Source: Ramlibacter sp. (GTDB lineage: Bacteria > Pseudomonadota > Gammaproteobacteria > Burkholderiales > Burkholderiaceae_C). From it: DNA of 6,915 bases. The notes under the pieces are model-generated. The model was not told the DNA's origin and did not search any database. It worked only from the letters and a program-made list of their open reading frames with translations. The position numbers and the translations under genes are program-made. Below are positions 1 through 6,915 of the stretch, one piece after another; within the stretch, counting starts at the first letter, position 1, and each line of letters begins with the position of its first letter. Location of the stretch: contig JAQGMT010000097.1 of assembly GCA_028292185.1 (NCBI GenBank), positions 1 through 6,915 of the forward strand. Direction: 5' to 3'.

Positions 1-689
1 GCGATGACTTCGCCCTTCACCGAGCGCTGCATTTCGGTCACTTCCTCGGGCCGCTCGTCCACCAGCAACACCATCATGTGGATGTCGGGATAGTTGGCGG
101 CGATGGCGTGAGCCATGTGCTGCATCATCACGGTCTTGCCGCTCTTGGGCGGCGCCACCAGCAGCGCGCGCTGGCCCTTGCCGATGGGCGCGATGATGTC
201 GATGATGCGGCCGGTGATGTTTTCCTCGCCCTTGAAGTTCTCGCGTTCGAGCTTCATCTGCTCCTTGGGGAACAAGGGCGTGAGGTTCTCGAACATCACC
301 TTGTGCTTGTTGCTCTCCGGCAGGCCGTCGTTGACCTTGTCCAGCTTGGTGAGCGCGAAGTAGCGTTCGCCGTCTTTCGGCGTGCGCACTTCACCTTCGA
401 TCATGTCGCCGGTGTGCAGGTTGAAGCGGCGCACCTGGCTGGGCGAGATGTAGATGTCATCCGTGCTCGCCGTGTAGCTGGTGTCCGGGCTGCGCAGGAA
501 GCCGAATCCGTCCGGCAGGATTTCAAGCACACCGTCGGCGAACACCTGCTCGCCGGCACGGGCGCGCTTCTTGATGATCGCGAACATCAGCTCCTGTTTG
601 CGCATCCGGCCGGTGTTCTCGATCTCAAGCTCTTCAGCCTGCTTGAGGACTTCGGACACGTGCAGTGCCTTGAGTTCGTTTAAGTGCAT
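1..689 (-). CDS. rho: Transcription termination factor Rho, N-terminal part (3' end beyond window)
   Basis: Rho is a hexameric RNA-dependent ATPase/helicase that binds C-rich nascent RNA and ends transcription. Reading from the ATG at 689 gives 229 complete codons with no stop. The protein begins MHLNELKALHVSEVLKQAEE and lines up closely with the E. coli protein as I recall it, which is about 419 residues, so roughly 190 residues should lie outside the window. Visible parts are the N-terminal helical domain with the RMRKQ segment (29-33), and the primary RNA-binding fold with GFGFLRS at 61-67, Tyr80, Glu108 and Tyr110, matching the known RNA-contact positions. The ATPase core follows, with the P-loop APPKSGKT at 179-186 and the Walker B region VLLVDERPEE at 207-216, where Glu212 is the expected catalytic glutamate. 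There is no large insertion in the N-terminal region. An AAGGG ribosome-binding site lies 8 bases before the ATG. It follows trxA on the same strand. The identification is essentially certain. Confidence 0.98.
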   Translation of the reverse strand, partial: MHLNELKALHVSEVLKQAEELEIENTGRMRKQELMFAIIKKRARAGEQVFADGVLEILPDGFGFLRSPDTSYTASTDDIYISPSQVRRFNLHTGDMIEGEVRTPKDGERYFALTKLDKVNDGLPESNKHKVMFENLTPLFPKEQMKLERENFKGEENITGRIIDIIAPIGKGQRALLVAPPKSGKTVMMQHMAHAIAANYPDIHMMVLLVDERPEEVTEMQRSVKGEVI

Positions 690-757
690 GGAGTTAGCCC
701 TTGTGGAGCTCTTGTTGTCTTGGGGGAGGGTGGCGGCGAGGCGAGGGTGCCTCAGGT
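690..757 (-). promoter_or_regulatory. C-rich, G-poor leader of rho; possible rut/autoregulatory site
   Basis: Read as RNA, the 68 bases before the rho ATG hold 32 C and 12 G by my count, with a CCACCCTCCCCC core (about 722-733). Such C-over-G stretches are typical of Rho utilisation sites, and rho of E. coli is known to be limited by Rho-dependent termination in its own leader. That this leader works in the same way is inference. Besides this, I see no convincing small leader-peptide gene in the spacer. Confidence 0.4.
698..702 (-). promoter_or_regulatory. Ribosome binding site of rho
   Basis: On the minus strand an AAGGG tract is followed by 8 bases and then the rho ATG. It supports this start over any internal methionine, and the protein's N-terminus also matches known Rho proteins from residue 1. 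Confidence 0.65.
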
Positions 758-810
758 GCCGGGAACTCGAACTGCCCGCCTGCAATGGCGGATCAGCGAA
801 CTGAAAGGGA

Positions 811-821
811 TTATGACATAA
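811..821. repeat. 11-base palindrome upstream of rho
   Basis: TTATGACATAA is a perfect inverted repeat of TTATG around one central base. On the minus strand it contains CATAAT, five of six bases of a sigma-70 -10 box. No good -35 box is found at 16 to 18 bases because the trxA terminator stem occupies that position. It could be an operator or part of a rho promoter, or simply a chance AT-rich island. It is the most AT-rich short stretch of the spacer. Confidence 0.3.
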
Positions 822-827
822 CAGACG

Positions 828-851
828 AAAACGGGGCCGTGAAGGCCCCGT
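828..851 (-). terminator. Rho-independent terminator downstream of trxA
   Basis: An 8-base-pair GC-rich stem (ACGGGGCC at 831-838 with GGCCCCGT at 844-851) encloses a 5-base loop. On the minus strand the stem is followed by a short T-run (TTTTCGTCTGTT). It lies just after the trxA stop codon (873-875), so it should end or attenuate the trxA transcript before rho. The T-run is short, so some read-through into rho is possible. On the plus strand no T-run follows, so it is not expected to act in that direction. Confidence 0.8.
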
Positions 852-872
852 CTGGGTGCGCCTGACGGCGCG

Positions 873-1205
873 TTACTCCAGTTGCTGGTCGATGAAGGCG
901 GTGAGCTGCGCCTTGCTCATGGCGCCCACCTTGGTGGCCGCGAGCTGGCCGTCCTTGAACAACATCAGCGTCGGAATGCCGCGAATGCCGAACTTCGCGG
1001 GGATTTCACGGTTCTCATCGACGTTCATCTTGGCGATCTGCAGCTTGTCCTGGTAGGTGGCCGAGACTTCGTCGAGGATCGGGGCGATCATCTTGCACGG
1101 CCCGCACCACTCGGCCCAGTAATCCACCAGCACCGGCTTGTCGGCCTTCAGGACGTCGGCCTCGAAAGTTGCATCGGAGATGTGCTTGATCAGATCGCTG
1201 GCCAT
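873..1205 (-). CDS. trxA: Thioredoxin 1 (TrxA)
   Basis: This small cytoplasmic dithiol oxidoreductase reduces protein disulfides and is itself recycled by thioredoxin reductase with NADPH. It supplies electrons to, for example, ribonucleotide reductase and peroxiredoxins. The 110-residue product is full length for the family (E. coli about 109). It shows the active site WCGPC at 33-37 (Cys34 and Cys37), the buried Asp28 and Lys59 that tune the active-site pKa, the cis-proline Pro78 in the GIPT loop, and the conserved Gly94 near the C-terminus. There is no signal peptide, so it is not a periplasmic or membrane-tethered relative. AAGGA (1212-1216) lies 6 bases before the ATG and fixes the start. 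The stop is TAA, followed by a hairpin terminator. Downstream on the same strand is rho; upstream, and divergent, is the addBA operon. Confidence 0.98.
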   Translation of the reverse strand: MASDLIKHISDATFEADVLKADKPVLVDYWAEWCGPCKMIAPILDEVSATYQDKLQIAKMNVDENREIPAKFGIRGIPTLMLFKDGQLAATKVGAMSKAQLTAFIDQQLE

Positions 1206-1314
1206 GTGGGTTCCTTGTGGGCGGTGCCGCTGCAGGTGCAGGGCTCAAGTACAGTGAGGGAATTGTGACAGAAACGAAGTCCACGCGTGCCTCAGGGGCG
1301 GCCCCTTGCCCACT
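1206..1314. promoter_or_regulatory. Divergent spacer between trxA and addB
   Basis: The roughly 110 bases between two genes pointing away from each other must hold the trxA promoter and probably the addB promoter. I could not pick out a convincing -35/-10 pair on either strand. Weak elements are TGTACT on the minus strand and TTGTGACA (1263-1270) on the plus strand, neither with a good partner. Small palindromes are present: CTGCAGGTGCAG (1230-1241), CACGCGTG (1282-1289) and AGGGGC-G-GCCCCT (1294-1306). An in-frame TGA at 1255-1257 limits how far upstream the addB frame could extend. Confidence 0.45.
1212..1216 (-). promoter_or_regulatory. Ribosome binding site of trxA
   Basis: On the minus strand AAGGA lies 6 bases before the trxA ATG, close to ideal spacing. 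It is the strongest Shine-Dalgarno match I saw in the window. Confidence 0.75.
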
Positions 1315-3840
1315 ATGGCTGCGATAGTGCGAGACGATCGCGCTCTGCGGGCGCTACGAGGCGCGGCAGTGCGAATCGCCGAACTCATGAACGAGCGGCG
1401 CGCGCATCCCGCGCGCACCGTTGTGCTCTTGCCCTACATCCAGCTGTTGCCGCTGGTGCGGCAAGTGTGGGCCGAGCAGTCGCCCAATGGTTTCGCGCCG
1501 CGTTTCGAGACCACGCGAACGTGGTCGAGCGCCCATGCTTTCGCAGCCGGGGCCGACGATCTTTCTTTCGACATGGGCCTGGACTTGCTCACGGCGCGCG
1601 GGTGGCTGGAGCGCGCCGGACTCGCGGCGCGAGCGGACCTGCTGTCGTCGCGCCTGGTCGAGGCCGCATGGCAGCTGGCCGGCGTCGCCGCCGCTGAAGT
1701 CCCCGCCGAGCGCCCGCAGTGGGCCGTGCGTGCGCGCGTTGCCGTGGCGCTGGGCGCGGAGGCGCAGGCGCTGCAACTCGAAGCCGCGCTGGGCCGCATC
1801 GCCGCGGAATGGGCGGCGGGTTCGGCCTATGCCACAGATGCTTTGCTGCGGCCCGAAATCGCGCAGCAGACCGACCTGCTGGTCACCCTCGAAGGCTTCG
1901 AAGCCGACCCGCTGGCACGCACCATCGCACGTTCGTTCGGCGGCAACGCGGTCAGCCTCTCCCTGGACGAGGAGGGGCCGATGGGCGTGATTGCCTTGCA
2001 CCCGGCGCGCGATCCCTCGGACGAAGCGGAGAGGGCGGCCGCATGCGTGTTGCGGCACGTCGAGGCGGGCCGCGTGCCCGTCGCGCTCGCGGCCATCGAT
2101 CGCGTGCTCACGCGCCGCATCCGCGCGATGCTGGGCGCGCGCGGCCTGGGCATTCGCGATGAAACGGGATGGAAGCTGTCGACCACGCGGGCTGCGGCGC
2201 ACGTGATGGGCGCATTGCGCGCTTGCGCGTGGAACGCGGGCAGCGATGCGGTGCTCGATTGGCTGAAGAACGCTCCGGCGGTGGCGCCGGCATCGGCCTG
2301 CGCGCTGGAGCGCCGTGTCAGGCGGGAAGGACTGCGCGAGTGGCGCTCGGTGGCTTCGCTGCAGTCTCCCGAGGGCGCGAAGTGGCCGGCGCTGATCGAG
2401 CAGGCCAACGCCTGGCGCGAAACGCTGCAGCCGGCGCGCACGCTGGCCCAGTGGCTGCAGTCCTGGCGCGAACTGTTGCAGGCCTGCGGGCACTGGCCTC
2501 GCCTGGAGGGGGACATGGCGGGGGCGCAGGTGATCAGCACGCTGGGATTGACGCCCGAGTCGCAACTGCAATGGCAGCAGTTGCCGCAAGCCGCGCGCCG
2601 TTTCACATTGGCGGACTTCACGGCGTGGGCCAACGAGGTGCTGGAGGCGGTGAACTTCAAGCCCGAGCAGCCGGGCTCAGAGCAAGTGGTGATCCTGCCT
2701 TTCAACCAACTGCTGGCGCGCGATGCCGCTGCCTTGGTGCTGCCGGGTTGCGACGAAGTGCGTTTGCCGCCTTCTCCCGAACCGCCGGGGCCGTGGACTG
2801 CGGCGCAGCGCGTGATGCTGGGTCTGCGCTCGCGCGATACACTGGAACAGGAACAGCGCGCGGGCTGGCGCAGCGCCTTGCGCACGGCGCACTGCGACGT
2901 GCTCTGGCGCACCAGCGACGACAGCGGCGAGCCGGTTCTCGCCAGCACGCTGGTGCAGTCGCTGATGCTGGAGGGCCAAGCCGGCCAGGTGGCCGACCCG
3001 CGCGATTTGCGCGAAGTGCCGGCCCAGCCGGTGCCCAAGCCCCTGCCCACCGGCACGCATCTGCCGGTGGCACAGCTGTCCGCAAGCGCCTATGAGGACC
3101 TGCGGCGCTGCCCGTATCGCTTCTTTGCGCTGCGGCAACTCGGCTTGCAGGAAGCCAGCGAGATCGATACCGAGCTCGACAAGCGCGACTTCGGCAACTG
3201 GTTGCACAAGGTGCTGAGCGGCTTTCATGAGGCGCTGCGAAGCACGCCGGTGCCTCATGGGCCGCAGCGTGCGCAGCTTCTGGACGCAATCGCCGACGAG
3301 GTGACGCATGCGCAAGGGCTGGAGGAGGGCGAGTTCCTGCCGTTCTCCGCTGCGTGGCCGCAAGTGCGCGATGGCTACCTCCTTTGGCTGGCGCAGCATG
3401 AGACAGAAGGCGCGGTGTTCGAGCGAGCCGAGAGCGATCACGAAATCCAGTTGGGTCCGGTCAAGCTGGTCGGCCGGATCGACCGCATCGACCGCATGCC
3501 CGACGGCAGCCTGCTGGTGATGGATTACAAGACCGAGGGCCGCCAGACCACGGCCGAACGCATCAAGCAGCCGGTGGAAGACACGCAGCTTGCGTTCTAT
3601 GCGGCCCTGCTGGAGGAAGACACGCTGGGCGCCGCGTATGTCAATGTGGGTGAGCGCGGTGAGACCAGGCGCCTGGACCAGCTGCGGGTGGTGGAGGCGC
3701 GCGACCTGCTGGTCGAATCCATCCTGCACGATCTTTCACGCATCGAAGGCGGTGCGCAGATGCCGGCGCTGGGCGAAGGCATCGCGTGTGAATTCTGCGC
3801 GGCCCGCGGCCTGTGCCGCCGCGATTGGTGGAGTTCATGA
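1315..3840 (+). CDS. addB: AddB-like subunit of an AddAB helicase-nuclease (PD-(D/E)XK nuclease, Fe-S type)
   Basis: AddB partners AddA in a RecBCD-like complex that resects DNA double-strand ends; its nuclease normally cuts the strand opposite to that cut by AddA. The 841-residue product is shorter than classical AddB proteins, which are often 1000 residues or more. Residues 1 to about 580 look like the helicase-like scaffold. The N-terminal strand (VVLLPYIQLLPL) has no Walker A sequence, and GCDEVRLP at 478-485 resembles a conserved AddB/RecC-type loop. The nuclease domain follows, with His631, Asp723 in GRIDRID, DYK at 737-739 and the QLAFY motif (Gln758, Tyr762). Cys599, Cys825, Cys828 and Cys834 give the C...C-x2-C-x5-C pattern of the AddB 4Fe-4S clamp. 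The start is uncertain: ATG 1315 is chosen, but TTG at 1306, 7 bases after AGGGG, would add three residues. Its stop overlaps the next start in ATGA. Function is inferred from motifs and from the neighbour gene. Confidence 0.9.
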   Translation: MAAIVRDDRALRALRGAAVRIAELMNERRAHPARTVVLLPYIQLLPLVRQVWAEQSPNGFAPRFETTRTWSSAHAFAAGADDLSFDMGLDLLTARGWLERAGLAARADLLSSRLVEAAWQLAGVAAAEVPAERPQWAVRARVAVALGAEAQALQLEAALGRIAAEWAAGSAYATDALLRPEIAQQTDLLVTLEGFEADPLARTIARSFGGNAVSLSLDEEGPMGVIALHPARDPSDEAERAAACVLRHVEAGRVPVALAAIDRVLTRRIRAMLGARGLGIRDETGWKLSTTRAAAHVMGALRACAWNAGSDAVLDWLKNAPAVAPASACALERRVRREGLREWRSVASLQSPEGAKWPALIEQANAWRETLQPARTLAQWLQSWRELLQACGHWPRLEGDMAGAQVISTLGLTPESQLQWQQLPQAARRFTLADFTAWANEVLEAVNFKPEQPGSEQVVILPFNQLLARDAAALVLPGCDEVRLPPSPEPPGPWTAAQRVMLGLRSRDTLEQEQRAGWRSALRTAHCDVLWRTSDDSGEPVLASTLVQSLMLEGQAGQVADPRDLREVPAQPVPKPLPTGTHLPVAQLSASAYEDLRRCPYRFFALRQLGLQEASEIDTELDKRDFGNWLHKVLSGFHEALRSTPVPHGPQRAQLLDAIADEVTHAQGLEEGEFLPFSAAWPQVRDGYLLWLAQHETEGAVFERAESDHEIQLGPVKLVGRIDRIDRMPDGSLLVMDYKTEGRQTTAERIKQPVEDTQLAFYAALLEEDTLGAAYVNVGERGETRRLDQLRVVEARDLLVESILHDLSRIEGGAQMPALGEGIACEFCAARGLCRRDWWSS

Positions 3841-6800
3841 AATCGCTGGCTTACGAACACAACGGCCAGCGCATCTCGCGCGAGCAGTTCTACGAGATTG
3901 CGTGCGATCCGCGCCGCAGCGTCGTGGTGGAAGCGTGCGCGGGCGCGGGCAAGACGTGGATGCTGGTGTCGCGCATCCTGCGAGCGCTGCTGGACGGCGC
4001 ACAGCCGCACGAAATACTTGCCATCACGTTCACCAAGAAAGCCGCGGGCGAAATGCGGCAGCGCTTGCACGAGTGGCTGCAGGCGTTCGCGTCAGCATCG
4101 CCGCAGCAACTCGACGACGCGCTGATCCAGCGTGGCCTTGCGCCGACCCCCGCGTTGCGCAAGGCCTTGGGCGAGCTGTATTCGCGGCTGCTGGCGTGCG
4201 GACGGCCGGTGCAGGTGCGAACCTTTCACAGCTGGTTCGCCGCCCTGTTGCGCAGCGCCCCGCTGTCGGTGCTGGAAGCGCTGAAACTGCCCGCCAACTA
4301 CGACTTGCTCGAAGACGACAGCGAAGCCATTGCGCTGGTGTGGCGGCGTTTTCATATGGCGGTCGCCGCGGAACCGGACGCGCGCCGCGATTTCGAAGCT
4401 TCCGTGGCGAGCTTCGGCCGCTTCAACACGCAGAAAGCGCTGCACGCGGCGCTGGACAAGCGGGTGGAGTTCACGCTGGCCGACGCGCACGGCGTGGTCG
4501 AGCCTTCGGTGAAACCCTTCGCTGAAGCCTTCCCGCGGTTCGCGGGCCTGGCCGAACCGGAGTTGGCGCTGGACGGCGACATCGCGCAAAAGATATGGCT
4601 TGCGCGGGCGCGCGTGTTGGGGGCCGAGAAGAACAAGACACCGCAGAAGGCAGCCGAGGCCATCGTTCAAGCTTTCGAGACGCCGGATCTGCAAGCCCGC
4701 TTCATCCTGCTGCGCAGGGCCTTGTTCGTCGCCAACGAGAATCGGCTGACGGCACACCTCGTCAAGTTTCAAGCGGCGCAGGACGCCGAGCCGGAGTTGC
4801 AGGCCTTGTGCGCGGCACGGGCCCAACATGACGCGTGGCTGCATCACAAGCGCATCACGCGACTGGCCCGCCTGCTGATCGCGCAGTTCGGCGCGCTCAA
4901 GCGCGAGCACGGCTGGGTGGACATGAACGACGTCGAACGGGCCGCGCTGGTGATGCTGTCGGATGAAGTGCTGTCGGGCTGGGTGCAGGAGCGGCTGGAC
5001 GCGCAAACGGGTCATTTGCTCATCGACGAGTTTCAGGACACCAATCCGCTGCAGTGGCAGGCGCTGCACGCGTGGCTGGCCAGTTATGCGGGCGCGGCCG
5101 GCCGCCGTCCGGGCGTGTTCATCGTCGGCGATCCCAAGCAAAGCATTTACCGCTTCCGCCGTGCGGAGCCGCAGGTGTTCCACGCGGCCAAGGAGTTCGT
5201 CGTGGATGCCTTGGGCGGTGATGTGCTCAGCTGCGACCACACGCACCGCAACGCACCGCAGCTCCTCGAGCTCGTGAACCGGGTGATGGGCCAGGCGCAG
5301 GCGGAAGGGCGATACGACGGCTTCCGGGCACACACCACGGAGTCCACGCAGGTGGGCCAAGCCGGCCGTTTGCCACAGGTCGAACGGGTGCAGAAGCCGC
5401 TTGCAGCGGCCGCCGACCCCGATGCGTCGCTCGAGTGGCGCGACAGCCTGACGGTGCCGCGCGAACTGCCGGAAGAAAAATTGATGACCCTGGAGTGCCG
5501 CCAGGCGGCTGCGTGGATTGCGGGCCAGTTGGCGCAGGGTGCGGATCCCGGCGACATCATGGTGCTTGCGCGCCGCCGCGACCGGCTCGGCGTGATGGAG
5601 GATGAACTGCGCGCGCTGCACATTCCGGCGCAGCAACCGGAGAAGAGCGAACTGGGCGAAGCGTCCGAAGTGCAGGACATCGTCGCTTTGCTCGACGTGC
5701 TGGTCTCGACGACGCACGATCTGTCGCTGGCTCGCGCATTGAAGTCGCCGCTGTTCGGGCTGCCGGATGAGGCGCTGGTGCAGATCGCACTCGCCGCGCG
5801 GCGCAGCGCGGACGAGGGGCGCCCCCGTTCCTGGTTCGAACTGGTGCAAAAAGAAAGCTTGCCTGCGCCCGTGCCGCAAGAGCTCGCCGCCACCTTGCTG
5901 CGCTGGAAGGGTTGGGTCGATGCGCTGCCGCCGCACGATGCGCTGGAAGCCATCTACCACGAGGGCGACGTGCTGGCGCGATTCGGCGCCGCCGCGCCGG
6001 CGGCGCTGCGCGATGGCGTGCTGGCCAGCCTGCGTGCGCTGCTCGGGGCCGCGCTGCAAGTCGACGGTGCGCGCTATGCCACGCCATACGCGCTGGTGCG
6101 CGCGCTCAAGGCGGGCGGCGTTCCGGCGCCTTCGCATGCAGCCCCGGGCGCCGTACGCTTGCTGACGGTGCACGGGGCCAAGGGACTGGAGGCCGGCACG
6201 GTCTTGATGCTGGACACGGATGGCTCGCCGCCCAAGGCCGAGTCGATGGGCGTGATCGTCGAGTGGCCCGGCGAAGCGCCCTCGCCGTGGCGTTTCGCCT
6301 TTCTTGCCAGCGAGACGCGGCCGCCGGCCTGCAGCACGCAGGCGCTGGAGGTGGAGATGGCCGCTCGCCAGCGCGAGGAGCTCAATGCGCTGTACGTCGC
6401 AATGACGCGCGCCCGGCGCCAACTGGTGATCTCGTCCGTGCAGCCGCACATCCAGGCCGAAAGCAGCTGGTGGCAAAGGCTGCAGCCTTTCTGCGAAGCG
6501 CTGGAGGTGCCGCAAGCGTCCGCGGATGCCAGCCTGTTCGCGCAAGCGGCGGCGATGAACTTCATGCTGCCGGTGCTGCCCGCGATCGCGCTAGTACACG
6601 GCGCATCGGTGAAGCCGGCCCGGGTGGCGGCGCCATCGACGCCGCAGACTCGATTTGGCGAAGCCGTACATCGCTTGCTCGAATTCCATGTGCCCCCAGC
6701 GGCGTCGTGGAGTGCCGCGCAACTTCAGCGCGTGCAGCGCGAATTCTCATTGAGTGCAGCCACGGCGGAAGAAGCCGCCCGCATGGCGCGCCGCATCATC

Positions 6801-6915
6801 GGCGGGGAGGGCGCCTGGGCCTGGGATCCTGCGGTGGTCGACTGGCAGGGCAACGAAGTGGAGTTGATGCATGAAGGCGAGTTGCTTCGGCTCGATCGCC
6901 TGGTGCGCCGGCGCG
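3837..6915 (+). CDS. addA: AddA-like UvrD-family helicase-nuclease (3' end beyond window)
   Basis: AddA is the ATP-driven superfamily 1A 3'-5' DNA helicase of the AddAB complex and carries a C-terminal RecB-type nuclease. The frame stays open for 1026 codons to the window edge. The visible motifs are a Q-motif region (Gln17), Walker A ACAGAGKT at 33-40, motif Ia AITFTKKAAGEM at 62-73, Walker B DEFQD at 397-401 and motif III GDPKQSIYRFR at 431-441. Further on are motif IV around THRN with Arg471, motif V TVHGAKGLE at 777-785 and motif VI ALYVAMTRARR at 851-861, so the ATPase should be active. The nuclease domain begins with GEAVHRLLEF (His945) and reaches Asp1020 in LLRLDRLV; the expected DxK and QxxxY motifs fall outside the window. 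Its ATG overlaps the addB stop by four bases, which suggests translational coupling; GGAG at 3830-3833 is only 3 bases upstream. A generic UvrD/RecB-like label is the alternative, but the AddB neighbour favours AddA. Confidence 0.93.
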   Translation, partial: MKSLAYEHNGQRISREQFYEIACDPRRSVVVEACAGAGKTWMLVSRILRALLDGAQPHEILAITFTKKAAGEMRQRLHEWLQAFASASPQQLDDALIQRGLAPTPALRKALGELYSRLLACGRPVQVRTFHSWFAALLRSAPLSVLEALKLPANYDLLEDDSEAIALVWRRFHMAVAAEPDARRDFEASVASFGRFNTQKALHAALDKRVEFTLADAHGVVEPSVKPFAEAFPRFAGLAEPELALDGDIAQKIWLARARVLGAEKNKTPQKAAEAIVQAFETPDLQARFILLRRALFVANENRLTAHLVKFQAAQDAEPELQALCAARAQHDAWLHHKRITRLARLLIAQFGALKREHGWVDMNDVERAALVMLSDEVLSGWVQERLDAQTGHLLIDEFQDTNPLQWQALHAWLASYAGAAGRRPGVFIVGDPKQSIYRFRRAEPQVFHAAKEFVVDALGGDVLSCDHTHRNAPQLLELVNRVMGQAQAEGRYDGFRAHTTESTQVGQAGRLPQVERVQKPLAAAADPDASLEWRDSLTVPRELPEEKLMTLECRQAAAWIAGQLAQGADPGDIMVLARRRDRLGVMEDELRALHIPAQQPEKSELGEASEVQDIVALLDVLVSTTHDLSLARALKSPLFGLPDEALVQIALAARRSADEGRPRSWFELVQKESLPAPVPQELAATLLRWKGWVDALPPHDALEAIYHEGDVLARFGAAAPAALRDGVLASLRALLGAALQVDGARYATPYALVRALKAGGVPAPSHAAPGAVRLLTVHGAKGLEAGTVLMLDTDGSPPKAESMGVIVEWPGEAPSPWRFAFLASETRPPACSTQALEVEMAARQREELNALYVAMTRARRQLVISSVQPHIQAESSWWQRLQPFCEALEVPQASADASLFAQAAAMNFMLPVLPAIALVHGASVKPARVAAPSTPQTRFGEAVHRLLEFHVPPAASWSAAQLQRVQREFSLSAATAEEAARMARRIIGGEGAWAWDPAVVDWQGNEVELMHEGELLRLDRLVRRR

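Noticed and set aside
78..683. Plus-strand frame of 201 codons opposite rho
   Set aside because: The minus strand encodes a clear Rho with RNA-binding and P-loop motifs. The plus-strand product has no family resemblance.
748..762. Direct repeat GGTGCC-TCA-GGTGCC upstream of rho
   Set aside because: Two 6-base units in GC-rich DNA are too short to support a repeat element or operator without conservation data.
755..785. tRNA-like T-arm sequence (GTTCGAGTTCCCGG on the minus strand) in the trxA-rho spacer
   Set aside because: The flanking bases do not form a proper 5-pair T-stem, and no matching acceptor, D or anticodon arm is found at the right distances. It may be a chance match or a worn fragment, but not a tRNA gene.
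1354..3729. Several long minus-strand frames (350 to 411 codons) opposite addB
   Set aside because: Their composition is low-complexity and they overlap one another in different frames. The plus-strand frame carries the nuclease and Fe-S motifs, so these are shadows.
4092..6545. Open frame of 817 codons on the minus strand opposite addA
   Set aside because: It is rich in Arg, His, Gln, Ala and Leu with no recognisable domain, and lies wholly opposite a gene with complete helicase motifs. Long antisense frames are common in GC-rich DNA with strong third-position bias.
1315..6915. Possible new defence system made of a nuclease plus a helicase
   Set aside because: The pair has the motif order, overlap and Fe-S nuclease of AddAB, and the neighbours are housekeeping genes. 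There are no signs of a defence island such as transposases, low GC or other defence genes.
1306..6915. E. coli-type Chi sequence (GCTGGTGG) within the addBA region
   Set aside because: By eye I found near matches such as GCTGGTGA but no exact copy on the plus strand. The Chi sequence used by this complex is unknown, so nothing can be claimed.

Overview
The window is GC-rich DNA with dense, uninterrupted reading frames. It looks like an ordinary housekeeping segment of a betaproteobacterial chromosome. The order of Burkholderiales, perhaps Comamonadaceae, is an inference from protein style, GC richness and gene order, not from a search. No mobile elements, CRISPR arrays, complete tRNA or rRNA genes, or prophage traces were seen.

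Left part, minus strand: trxA (thioredoxin 1) is followed downstream by rho (transcription termination factor), whose N-terminal 229 codons lie in the window. The trxA-rho order is also known from enterobacteria. A compact hairpin with a short T-run sits between them and probably ends the trxA transcript. The remaining leader of rho is strikingly C-rich and G-poor on the coding strand, as a Rho-binding (rut) site would be, so autoregulation of rho is plausible.

Right part, plus strand: a spacer of about 110 bases separates trxA from a divergent pair of overlapping genes encoding an AddAB-type (RecBCD-like) helicase-nuclease. The first gene encodes an AddB-like subunit with no visible ATP-binding site, but with an intact PD-(D/E)XK nuclease and a four-cysteine iron-sulfur pattern. 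The second, joined by an ATGA stop/start overlap, encodes the AddA subunit, a UvrD-like superfamily 1 helicase with all expected motifs and the beginning of its own C-terminal nuclease domain. The window ends just before the expected catalytic DxK residues.

Together the AddA and AddB products would process double-strand DNA ends for homologous recombination and degrade unprotected linear DNA. I found no clearly novel system here. The points worth a second look are the probable rho leader control, the short AddB without a P-loop, the start codon of addB, and a small palindrome upstream of rho.
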